From the NCBI GenBank assembly GCA_015478675.1, contig JADMIH010000020.1, positions 1 to 37,107 of the forward strand: 37,107 bases of DNA. The letters run 5' to 3'. The notes below the pieces were generated by a model that saw nothing but the letters and a program-made list of their open reading frames with translations, did no database searches and was not told where the DNA came from. Each line of letters begins with the position of its first letter. Position 1 is the first letter of the stretch. Positions 19,867 through 27,105 of this stretch are shown one piece after another. A program made the position numbers and the translations under genes. Source of the stretch: Chloroflexota bacterium. Lineage in GTDB: Bacteria > Chloroflexota > Chloroflexia > QHBQ01 > JADMIH01.

Positions 19867-21228
19867 ATGACCTATACAGCGTTCCTGCGTAACTCCGCTC
19901 CCACCGATGTGCCCCCCGCGTACCGGGGTGGGCTGGTGCTGGACCTGTTCCCGGAGCTAAGCCGCTCGACTCTTACCGCACACCTGCACAAGATCGTAGA
20001 GGAGGTAGGGCAACCAACGCCGCAGGCTATTGAGTTCGCCATGTTTAGTGCGGCTGTATATGCCGCCGACAAGAAAAGCCCGCGCGGGCGAACAGAGGAC
20101 CGATGGACCCGAAGCTTGCAGTTGAGTGCTCCTGTTTCGAACGTGGAAGCATGGGTGCCTGCCACCCCGATCTTGAAAGATGCGCTCGAATATCTCACCG
20201 GCGACCTATGGTCTCTGGGTTGGCGACAGGAGCGCACACGTATCTGGGGCGCGAAGCGAACGGCCCGCCGAGACTTCGACGCAGTATGCCTGTTTTCCGG
20301 TGGGCTCGATTCCCTCATAGGGGCTGTGAACCTCCTTGAGTTGCCGGAGCAGCCAAACGTAGTGTTGCTCGGCCACTACGACAGCACCAGGACGCCTCGT
20401 GTACAGGAGGACTTGGCGAATGTTCTCAAAGATCGCTACGGGCCAAGGCGGGTGGAGCTTGTGCAGGTTATGGTACGCCCCGCCGAGTCGCGTGACCAAC
20501 AGCAGTACCAGTTGCCCAAAATGCGAGAGAACACTACCCGTAGCAGGTCGCTGGTTTTCCTCGGACTTGGCCTTGCTGCCGCCTCGGCGCTGCGACCTGA
20601 GACCCCACTGTACATACCCGAAAACGGTTTTATAGCCCTGAACGTGCCTCTTATCGGTGCCAGGCTGGGGAGCTGCAGCACGCGCACAACACACCCCCAC
20701 TTCCTGAAAAGGCTCGGCGAGGCTATACGAACCGTGGGGATTACTAACCCCATCATAAACCCGTACAGATTCCAGACGAAGGGGGAGATGCTAATGCAGT
20801 GCGCAAACCAGGAACTCATAAGAGATCTCGCCAGAATGTCGATCTCTTGTGCTCACCCCGAGGTGGGCCGGTACGAGCGCACGGGCTATGGCAACTGCGG
20901 ATATTGCTTCCCCTGCCTTATTCGACGAGCCTCTATGCACGCCGCTGGTCTGGACGACCCTGGGCATTATGGACGAAACGTGTGCACGGACCGAGATCTT
21001 TACGACCGCGGCAGGACGCGTGGCCGGGATGCACGCGCGCTCTTTGAGGCGTTACAGCTTCTATCGACTCCTCTGCGCTCGAGCGCGCTTGCCCCGGCCC
21101 TCGCGGGGCCTGTGCGCGCAGAGGAACTCGGGGAGTACGCCCGCCTGTACAGGCAAGGAATGCAGGAACTGCAGAACTTCTTTGAGCAGGGGTCTACAGA
21201 AGCAGTGCGCCAGCTCGCAGGATTGTAG
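19867..21228 (+). CDS. qatC: QatC: QueC-like PP-loop enzyme
   Basis: 453 residues; the ATG lies one base after the qatB stop. The PP-loop SGGLDS is at 144-149, and a zinc site is formed by C328, C344, C347 and C350 (the last three in NCGYCFPC), as in QueC, which makes 7-cyano-7-deazaguanine from carboxy-deazaguanine. QatC is longer than QueC (about 230 residues), with an added N-terminal region of 140 residues and a helical C-terminus. By family, it should activate a carboxylate or make an adenylated or nitrile-like product or modification; the exact reaction in Qat is inference. Confidence 0.93.
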   Translation: MTYTAFLRNSAPTDVPPAYRGGLVLDLFPELSRSTLTAHLHKIVEEVGQPTPQAIEFAMFSAAVYAADKKSPRGRTEDRWTRSLQLSAPVSNVEAWVPATPILKDALEYLTGDLWSLGWRQERTRIWGAKRTARRDFDAVCLFSGGLDSLIGAVNLLELPEQPNVVLLGHYDSTRTPRVQEDLANVLKDRYGPRRVELVQVMVRPAESRDQQQYQLPKMRENTTRSRSLVFLGLGLAAASALRPETPLYIPENGFIALNVPLIGARLGSCSTRTTHPHFLKRLGEAIRTVGITNPIINPYRFQTKGEMLMQCANQELIRDLARMSISCAHPEVGRYERTGYGNCGYCFPCLIRRASMHAAGLDDPGHYGRNVCTDRDLYDRGRTRGRDARALFEALQLLSTPLRSSALAPALAGPVRAEELGEYARLYRQGMQELQNFFEQGSTEAVRQLAGL

Positions 21229-21235
21229 GTTACCA

Positions 21236-21991
21236 GTGGCGCGTCCGGTACTTCTAGACACGCACTGTCATCTTGACCAATATCAGGATCGCGCAGTTCT
21301 GGAGCGATCCCTACGGGCAGGCGGCGTGGTGGTGATAGGAGTTTCGAACACCCCCTCCGCATACGCACAGATGCGCCGCACGTTTGAGGGGCACCGTAAT
21401 GTGCGGTTTGCGCTAGGTGCCCACCCCTTGGACGTGGACAGGCTTACGCCTGGAGAGTGGGCCATTTTCTACCGTTCTCTACCAGAAACGACATATGTTG
21501 GGGAGGTAGGGCTCGACTTCTCGCAGGAGGGAGTAGGCACCAGAGTCCAGCAGGAGCAGGTGTTTCGCCGCGTGCTTGAAGGGGTAGCCGGGAAGGGGAA
21601 AGTGCTCACCATACACTCCCGACGTGCGGAAGCCGCCGTGCTCGAACTGCTGACCGAGTACAGGGTGGGGCCTGTAATCTTTCACTGGTACTCAGGCCCT
21701 CTCGGCGTGCTCGAGCGAGTGATCGAGAGCGGGCATTTCTTATCGTTCAACCCTGCTATGACGTTGAGCAAAGGGGGCCGGCGGATCATAGAGCGAGTGC
21801 CGGCCGAGCGCGCCCTTGTAGAGACCGATGGTCCTTATGTGAGTCTTCAGGGCCGCCCGGTTACACCCTCGGACGTAAGGATGGTATATGCTTACCTCGC
21901 TAAGGTCCGGCAGTTGTCTTTAGAGGAGGTTGCAGAGCAGATATTCAGTAATTTCCGCTCACTAATAGGTAACCCGGAGACCAGGGAGTAA
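21236..21991 (+). CDS. qatD: QatD: TatD-family metal-dependent DNase
   Basis: The GTG at 21236 is chosen because the TatD fold begins at once (RPVLLDTHCHLD); the frame is open further upstream but that part overlaps qatC. The 251 residues have all metal ligands of TatD enzymes: H10 and H12 (HCH), E90 (VGEVGLDFS), H127 (TIHSRR), H150 (FHWYSG) and D198 (VETDGP). TatD proteins are 3'-5' exonucleases and hydrolases. It lies 8 bases after qatC and is the last gene of the canonical four-gene operon. Confidence 0.93.
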   Translation: MARPVLLDTHCHLDQYQDRAVLERSLRAGGVVVIGVSNTPSAYAQMRRTFEGHRNVRFALGAHPLDVDRLTPGEWAIFYRSLPETTYVGEVGLDFSQEGVGTRVQQEQVFRRVLEGVAGKGKVLTIHSRRAEAAVLELLTEYRVGPVIFHWYSGPLGVLERVIESGHFLSFNPAMTLSKGGRRIIERVPAERALVETDGPYVSLQGRPVTPSDVRMVYAYLAKVRQLSLEEVAEQIFSNFRSLIGNPETRE

Positions 21992-22149
21992 TGGGTATGC
22001 TGAACAAGATGTTCGAGCGGCTAGGTGGAGCATACCTGACGAACCAGTCACGTATTCCGTGGATCTTGTCTTGGAGGATATCGGGGCCAGACGGCCCACG
22101 CGTAAGTTGGTCAGTCTGCACCCGGGATGGAGAGTTGTATGCCCACTAG
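21991..22149 (+). CDS. Possible 52-residue protein between qatD and the HNH gene
   Basis: The ATG shares bases with the qatD stop (TAATG), a typical coupled start, and the frame runs 52 codons before overlapping the start of the HNH gene by 11 bases. The product (starts MGMLNKMFERLGGAY, contains IPWILSWRISGPDG) has no recognisable domain. Gap-filling position and overlaps at both ends argue for a real small gene; lack of a family argues against. Confidence 0.35.
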   Translation: MGMLNKMFERLGGAYLTNQSRIPWILSWRISGPDGPRVSWSVCTRDGELYAH

Positions 22150-23542
22150 AAGGCCGAAGGTCCCCGACAATATCCTGACGGAATTGCTCATGAAGAGCAG
22201 AAGGCGATGCTGCCTGTGTGTCGGACTGAACTTTGATTTGGGTGTAAAGCCCTCTCAGGTAGCACATGTGGACCGCAATCCTACAAATAACGATCCCGAT
22301 AATCTGGCAGTATTATGCCTGCCGCATCACGATGAGTACGATTCGAAGCGCAGCCAGAGCAAGGGATTAACGGAAGGCGAACTCAAAAAGCACAGAGGCA
22401 ATCTGTATGAGATCGTTGCGAAGAAGGACTCCGAACTACGGTTTCCCAATCCCCTCTATGCCGAAGGTGACACAAATGACGGCACGAGTAAGTTCGTACT
22501 GGCTTCAGCCAAAATACTGGGCCAACTACTCGAAGCATATGATGCAGAGAAGTTTCGCCTCGAGCACAGTAACATCCCAACAGGTAACATGATTTTGCAG
22601 CTCGGGCAGGTCGCCGTGGACGCGGGTGAGTTTGACGCTGCCTTAGAGGCATTGGTAATGCTCCTACGCTTGGCCTGTGATCATTATGACAGTGGGGCGT
22701 TCCGGTACAAGGGACTAAATAAGCTACCCGCCGCTAATGCATTCACTGCTGCTATTCGATTGTTGGAGCGCTTTATTGTGGAGGATATCGGTTTCTTCGA
22801 GCGTTCAGTAAAGCGGATGCAGCTATACGCGATGATCCAGGACCAGCCAATGCCTCAGCTAAGGGAATATAAGGAAATGCCAAGGGGCTCGTTCGACGTT
22901 GTATTCACCATCTTGTGGCATGTCCTTCGGGATGTAGTCGCATGGATGGACGAAGAAGGCTCTTTTCCCGCGCGAGAAGCTATGTATACTGCGCGCATGG
23001 ACAAGACTGCGCTGTCAGCTAGTGTAAGCCGCACGATTACTAAGAGCTTGGCCGATCTTCTCATGGGACTTGGTGTACTAATATCAAGCAATGGAACCCC
23101 ATTTCCGGCTTCCCTGCATCTGCCAAGGATCGTAGGCACAGATCGACTCGGTACTTCGTTTGACACTGACGAGCCTCCAGCTGTAAGTGATGAAGAGGCC
23201 ATGATACGTGAGAGATTGCGTAATTTGGCACAGGCCTGCCTTCTTGTTCTAGATCTTCCCGAGGCTGAATACAAGCAGTTGTTGTCCAACTTAGAGTATC
23301 GTCTGGCTGCGATTATTGGCACATCTACCGTTCGTAAGGCTAAGACAGATACCTTGCAGCAGGGCATAGATGCCGTACGAGGGCGTGCAGTGGTTCCTGG
23401 GCATCATACTGTTGTTATAACAACCTCGAGTGACTCAGATAGAGATCAAATCCAAGCGGCTTACAGAGATGCTCTAGCACAAGGCCAGGCTATCGCACAG
23501 ACCCTGAAGGGCTTGCTGCTGAAGCAGCGACCTATCACCTGA
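22139..23542 (+). CDS. HNH nuclease-domain protein with long unknown C-terminus
   Basis: 467 residues from the ATG at 22139 (GGAGAG upstream; an ATG four codons earlier is possible). Residues 22-68 form an HNH domain: RRCCLCVGL with C24 and C27, VAHVDRNPTNNDPDNLAVLC with H43 and N55, and CLPHHDEYD with C60, H63 and H64. This suggests a metal-dependent DNA nicking or cleaving domain. The remaining 390 residues are mostly helical, with no family that I recognise; they may sense an invader signal. The gene follows QatABCD on the same strand and may be an accessory of that operon or a separate system. Confidence 0.8.
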   Translation: MPTRRPKVPDNILTELLMKSRRRCCLCVGLNFDLGVKPSQVAHVDRNPTNNDPDNLAVLCLPHHDEYDSKRSQSKGLTEGELKKHRGNLYEIVAKKDSELRFPNPLYAEGDTNDGTSKFVLASAKILGQLLEAYDAEKFRLEHSNIPTGNMILQLGQVAVDAGEFDAALEALVMLLRLACDHYDSGAFRYKGLNKLPAANAFTAAIRLLERFIVEDIGFFERSVKRMQLYAMIQDQPMPQLREYKEMPRGSFDVVFTILWHVLRDVVAWMDEEGSFPAREAMYTARMDKTALSASVSRTITKSLADLLMGLGVLISSNGTPFPASLHLPRIVGTDRLGTSFDTDEPPAVSDEEAMIRERLRNLAQACLLVLDLPEAEYKQLLSNLEYRLAAIIGTSTVRKAKTDTLQQGIDAVRGRAVVPGHHTVVITTSSDSDRDQIQAAYRDALAQGQAIAQTLKGLLLKQRPIT

Positions 23543-23796
23543 CAAGCCCTGAGCACGGCACATCGGAGAGGATAGAAAATGATGAGCCTCAAGCTAGGAA
23601 GGGTGCGAGCGAAATGATAGATATGTACACCAACAGGTTCCTCGTATCCTGGACGCTGCTAGCCCTCGACACTGCGGCAGGCAAGGATCCTACGTAGTCG
23701 AGCAGTTGCCCGCCTGTGTGGGTCACACGGCGCGGCTGTGCGGCAATGTGCACCGGGCTTGGCAGCAGGTAAATAGTAGAATGGAAGGGCGCACGG
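23543..23796. other. Intergenic region without a supported gene
   Basis: Only short frames are present. A 27-codon frame from 23614 has no ribosome site worth noting. No clear promoter or terminator is visible. Confidence 0.35.
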
Positions 23797-24996
23797 ATGC
23801 ATGAAGATCTAAATATGAGCCCCGACAGGGCCCCACTCGCCAACCTGATCTGGTATTTTAATGCGCAAGTGTTTGCCTCCTACAGGAGCGAGCCGCATAA
23901 GTACGTGCTTACGGATGACTACTTCGAGGGGCACCTGAGAATCACCGACTCCTACTACGAGGAGATCGAGGTGGCAGGCCAGCGCGGCGGTATGGATGTC
24001 CTGTTTGGCTATAGGACGCTGCGTAGCGGGGAGCTTGCGGTGGCCGCGTGGTTCCCGGATCTGGACAAAATGCCGGAGGAGCATAAGAGGCGATGGGACG
24101 GCTTCCGCCTCCGGGACCCACAGTGGCTGGAGTATACGTCCGATACCCGTTTTCGTCTGTGGGTGCAGCGCTACATGCAGGGGAGCTGGCACGTGCCCGC
24201 GGGGGTTCTGTCGCGGTTGAAGAGCGCCGTGCGCCTGATAAACGGCCTTACCGATGAGGCGGAGAGGGTGGGCGTCCCGCTTTTCAAATTCCAGGATACC
24301 GCCAGCCTGCATTTCCCTGCCGCCGAGAATAACCATGCTTATCAGAACGCCCAGAAAGACTTGTACGGGTATCTGATCGATGGACTCAATAAAGAATGCA
24401 TCAGCCGCGTGGCGGCACGGACAGGTCAGCCTCTAAACCTCGCATCGGAGCGCACCGTGGCTGCGTTGAAGAAGGTACTGCCCGGGCTGGCTACCTCTCC
24501 GGCTTTTGCCAGTGCGTTCGAGAAGGTAAGCGCGGGTAGAAGGGGATCGAGCCACGGGGTGCGCTCGGCTACGCGCTTCGCGGCGTTCGATACGTATGCC
24601 GACGACCTGGAGCAGTGCGTGCTGGCCCTGCAGGAACTGCGGGGAGAATTGGAGGGTGTGCTAGACATGGACGCGGAAAGGGCAACGGAGCGGCAGGATG
24701 CCAAGAAGATGCTGCCTAAACTGGATCCCTCGAAGCCGATCCACTCTAACTACGCCATCGCGCAGGCCCCGCATATGGTCGGCAAAACCGTGGAGCGTGT
24801 AGAGATAGGCTTCCGCCAGAGCATCCCGCAGGTGCACGAGAGCGAGGCTCTTATCATGCATTTCACGGACGGCTCTATTATGGGGATAGATACTGGGTCT
24901 AACGTCTGGAACGTCTGCCAGGACCATGAGGATGCCGGGTTAAAGCCGCAGGATTTTCATGTGGACCTTGCCCTGCGGTGGGTTCCTGAAGCTTAG
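23797..24996 (+). CDS. Conserved-looking hypothetical protein
   Basis: 399 residues; the ATG at 23797 has GGAAGGG upstream, and an ATG at codon 7 is an alternative. I do not recognise a family. The N-terminal part has a segment resembling a pattern in several uncharacterised defence-island proteins: LAVAAWFPDLDKMPEEHKRRWDGF (about 75-100), followed by DTRFRLWVQRYMQGSW. The middle is helical (LKSAVRLINGLTDEAERV), and the C-terminal 70 residues are beta-rich (EALIMHFTDGSIMGIDTGSN). It is 14 bases before the GNAT gene, so the two are likely co-transcribed. No catalytic motif was found. Confidence 0.67.
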   Translation: MHEDLNMSPDRAPLANLIWYFNAQVFASYRSEPHKYVLTDDYFEGHLRITDSYYEEIEVAGQRGGMDVLFGYRTLRSGELAVAAWFPDLDKMPEEHKRRWDGFRLRDPQWLEYTSDTRFRLWVQRYMQGSWHVPAGVLSRLKSAVRLINGLTDEAERVGVPLFKFQDTASLHFPAAENNHAYQNAQKDLYGYLIDGLNKECISRVAARTGQPLNLASERTVAALKKVLPGLATSPAFASAFEKVSAGRRGSSHGVRSATRFAAFDTYADDLEQCVLALQELRGELEGVLDMDAERATERQDAKKMLPKLDPSKPIHSNYAIAQAPHMVGKTVERVEIGFRQSIPQVHESEALIMHFTDGSIMGIDTGSNVWNVCQDHEDAGLKPQDFHVDLALRWVPEA

Positions 24997-25010
24997 GAAG
25001 GGTGTTAGAG

Positions 25011-25541
25011 ATGGCGTTCGTGATGAAGCTGCTAGAGCGCCTGAGCTGCGTAATATTCGATGAAGGGGCTACGGATTCCGTAGCTCCCTCTCCTCGGAGG
25101 GCGATGGACACATATACACTGCGTGACAAGCACGGCCGGGTGTTTACGATGGCTGTCGGTCAAGAGGACCCTTTTGGTTCGCGTTGGTGGGTACTATCTG
25201 GGAGTAGGCGCAAGCGCGGGCAAGCAGCAGCCATAGGCTACGTAGAGGCCGTACGTATGCCTGACGACCCGCCGGACACGCTCACCCTTGCCGATATAAG
25301 GATAGAAGTTCCCTCCGACAGGCACGGCGGGCTAGGCACTGCCCTGCTGGGGACGCTGTTTAGCATTGCCCAACGACAGGGAGTGCGCTACATACATGGC
25401 TTAGTGACGCCTAAAGATCAGCACGCTACCCCTGGTTTATTAGACTGGTACCGGCGCGAAGGGTTTTCTGTTCGACCGGGCGGTAACTCAGCCTTGATAC
25501 ACATAGATCTGCATGACGGTCGGTCTGAGAGGGAGGAGTAG
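25011..25541 (+). CDS. GNAT-family N-acetyltransferase
   Basis: 176 residues from the ATG at 25011, which has AGGAAGGG upstream; an alternative is the ATG at 25104 with GGAGGG close by, which would begin right at the conserved domain. The acetyl-CoA-binding motif A is in VPSDRHGGLGTALLGTLFSIA, followed by VRYIHGLVTPKD and the motif B-like LLDWYRREGFSV. It would transfer an acetyl group to an unknown amine. The first 31 codons overlap a 17-bp perfect palindrome. It sits 6 bases before a REase-fold gene, so a toxin-modifier or substrate-modifying role in that pair is possible but is inference. Confidence 0.76.
   Translation: MAFVMKLLERLSCVIFDEGATDSVAPSPRRAMDTYTLRDKHGRVFTMAVGQEDPFGSRWWVLSGSRRKRGQAAAIGYVEAVRMPDDPPDTLTLADIRIEVPSDRHGGLGTALLGTLFSIAQRQGVRYIHGLVTPKDQHATPGLLDWYRREGFSVRPGGNSALIHIDLHDGRSEREE
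25068..25084. repeat. 17-bp perfect palindrome at the start of the GNAT gene
   Basis: GCTACGGATTCCGTAGC, extendable to an 11-pair stem with one G-T pair. It is followed by a pyrimidine-rich stretch and then GGAGGG-cg-ATG at 25104. It could be a protein-binding site or an RNA hairpin that affects which start codon is used. Confidence 0.45.
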
Positions 25542-25547
25542 GAACCC

Positions 25548-26804
25548 ATGTCCGTGGAGCTAAAGTACCTTCAAGTTCTATACGGGACGGTGGGCGCTCG
25601 GGACAAGTTCGAGGAGATGTGCTCACTGTTGATAAAAGGCGAGTATCCAGACGCAAGGGCGATCAGGGTATACAAAGGCGATGGTGGCGTAGACCAGTCA
25701 GTCGGGCATTGGGATGGTCACTCACCCGTTGCCGTGTTTCAGCAAAAGTACTTTCCTGATCGCTTGGGCGACACCCAAAAGCAGGAAATTCGGGACTCGT
25801 ACAGAGCGGCAATGAGCAATGGCAACTTCACGCTGGCGAAGTGGACTTTGTGCATCCCCATTAATCTGAGCCAAGAAGAGCAGCGTTGGTGGGACGAGTG
25901 GAAGGCAAAGCAGGAGCCTACCGGACAGGTGATTGAGCTTTGGGCGGCCGTCGATATTGTACGCCTGCTGATGCAGTCGAAAAACCAGGGCATCAAGGAG
26001 GCGTTCTTCCAACAGGAGCACCTCGCGCAAATCCGGGAAGTGCATCAGGCCGTAGTCGGCAGAGGCGGCGCATCGCCGGGTACTGATGAGGAACGTTTTG
26101 CGAAGCAGCGAGTTGAGTCGATCAGTCCGCTCTTACAGCAAGCGCAAAGCAGAGGGTACTGGGAGCTCATGGTCCATCCCCATACCTTCTCTCAACGGCG
26201 GCTCCCAGATATGCGCACCATGCATTGCGTCTTAGAGGAATCAGCTGTCAGGATTAGCAGTGCTTGGTCCATCCCTACGGCTGAGGACCTAACCATGTTC
26301 GACGACTGGCTCTCTCAAGATACGGCTATTCTTTTTGGGCCGCGAGTACTTCGATTCTATCAGAGCGGGCAGTTCGTATACACCTTCAGCTTTGTTGAGG
26401 ACTGGTTCGTCCCCCGCGAAATGAGGACCCTCGAAGCCTCGGAGTGGGAGGCTGGCACGGGCAGATACCTGGTACTTGGCGGGACGGTGACGGTTCTGGC
26501 CGCGCTATTCCTGTTAGCCGCCAGGCTGACGCAGACGGAACCCTACAGAGGAGAGAATGTCCATTTGGAAGTACGGGCCACAGGTCTACAAGGGCGAAGC
26601 CTTTATGAGCCCGAGCGGCACACGACCTACGGGAGGGCCACTACGCCTGTGTTCACGTACCCTCGGGATTATGCGCCGAGCCACATGGCGAGCATGCATC
26701 GACAGCATGCCCTGCACGCCGCGGCAGAGCTATTCATGCGATTCGGGCTACGCTGCTCTGCACCCGAACTCGAGGGCTATATCAACATACAGGCCCAAAA
26801 TTAG
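25548..26804 (+). CDS. REase-fold (PD-(D/E)xK) effector protein
   Basis: 418 residues starting 6 bases after the GNAT gene. The N-terminal 130 residues read as a restriction-endonuclease fold: FEEMCSLLIKG, then IRVYKGDGGVDQSVG with D49, and VAVFQQKYFP with Q65-x-K67. The next helix and strand (WTLCIPINLSQEEQRWWDEW) are also found in nuclease effectors of signalling-type defence systems. The C-terminal 230 residues are unknown and include a hydrophobic segment (LGGTVTVLAALFLLAARL, about 310-327) that may be a buried helix or, less likely, a membrane span. The arrangement of nuclease plus sensor domain suggests an abortive-infection effector; that is inference. Confidence 0.8.
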   Translation: MSVELKYLQVLYGTVGARDKFEEMCSLLIKGEYPDARAIRVYKGDGGVDQSVGHWDGHSPVAVFQQKYFPDRLGDTQKQEIRDSYRAAMSNGNFTLAKWTLCIPINLSQEEQRWWDEWKAKQEPTGQVIELWAAVDIVRLLMQSKNQGIKEAFFQQEHLAQIREVHQAVVGRGGASPGTDEERFAKQRVESISPLLQQAQSRGYWELMVHPHTFSQRRLPDMRTMHCVLEESAVRISSAWSIPTAEDLTMFDDWLSQDTAILFGPRVLRFYQSGQFVYTFSFVEDWFVPREMRTLEASEWEAGTGRYLVLGGTVTVLAALFLLAARLTQTEPYRGENVHLEVRATGLQGRSLYEPERHTTYGRATTPVFTYPRDYAPSHMASMHRQHALHAAAELFMRFGLRCSAPELEGYINIQAQN

Positions 26805-26862
26805 GGTGTGGTATGCACAGGACATGTGTGGGCAATGCTCCTCTTGCCCTGGAGAACTACGA

Positions 26863-27105
26863 ATGGAAGCCTTCCTGTACCGAATGGCTGAAGCCGAACC
26901 AATCACTGACTCTTTGGTGACAGCGCAATTCCCCCGGCCTACGTTGGGTGTCTCAGGGGACCTCGCCGTGCAGGTGAGTGAGGATCGCAGACGAGTGCAT
27001 GCTATGGCTCGGAGCACCATAAGCGTGGGATGTACAGAATGGTCTCTACCTAACTGGACAGAGAGTTCACGTCGTGTGCTATTACCACAGGGTGCATCTT
27101 CATAG
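26863..27105 (+). CDS. Doubtful 80-residue frame, convergent with dnaE2
   Basis: An ATG-initiated frame (starts MEAFLYRMAEAEPITDSLV) that overlaps the 3' end of the polymerase gene by 56 bases. No ribosome site stands out and no domain is recognised. It may be a remnant of another gene or simply an open frame in the convergent gap. Confidence 0.22.
   Translation: MEAFLYRMAEAEPITDSLVTAQFPRPTLGVSGDLAVQVSEDRRRVHAMARSTISVGCTEWSLPNWTESSRRVLLPQGASS

Noticed and set aside
20849..21235. Extension of the qatD frame upstream by 129 codons.
   Set aside because: It lies inside qatC in another frame, and the TatD fold begins right after the GTG at 21236.
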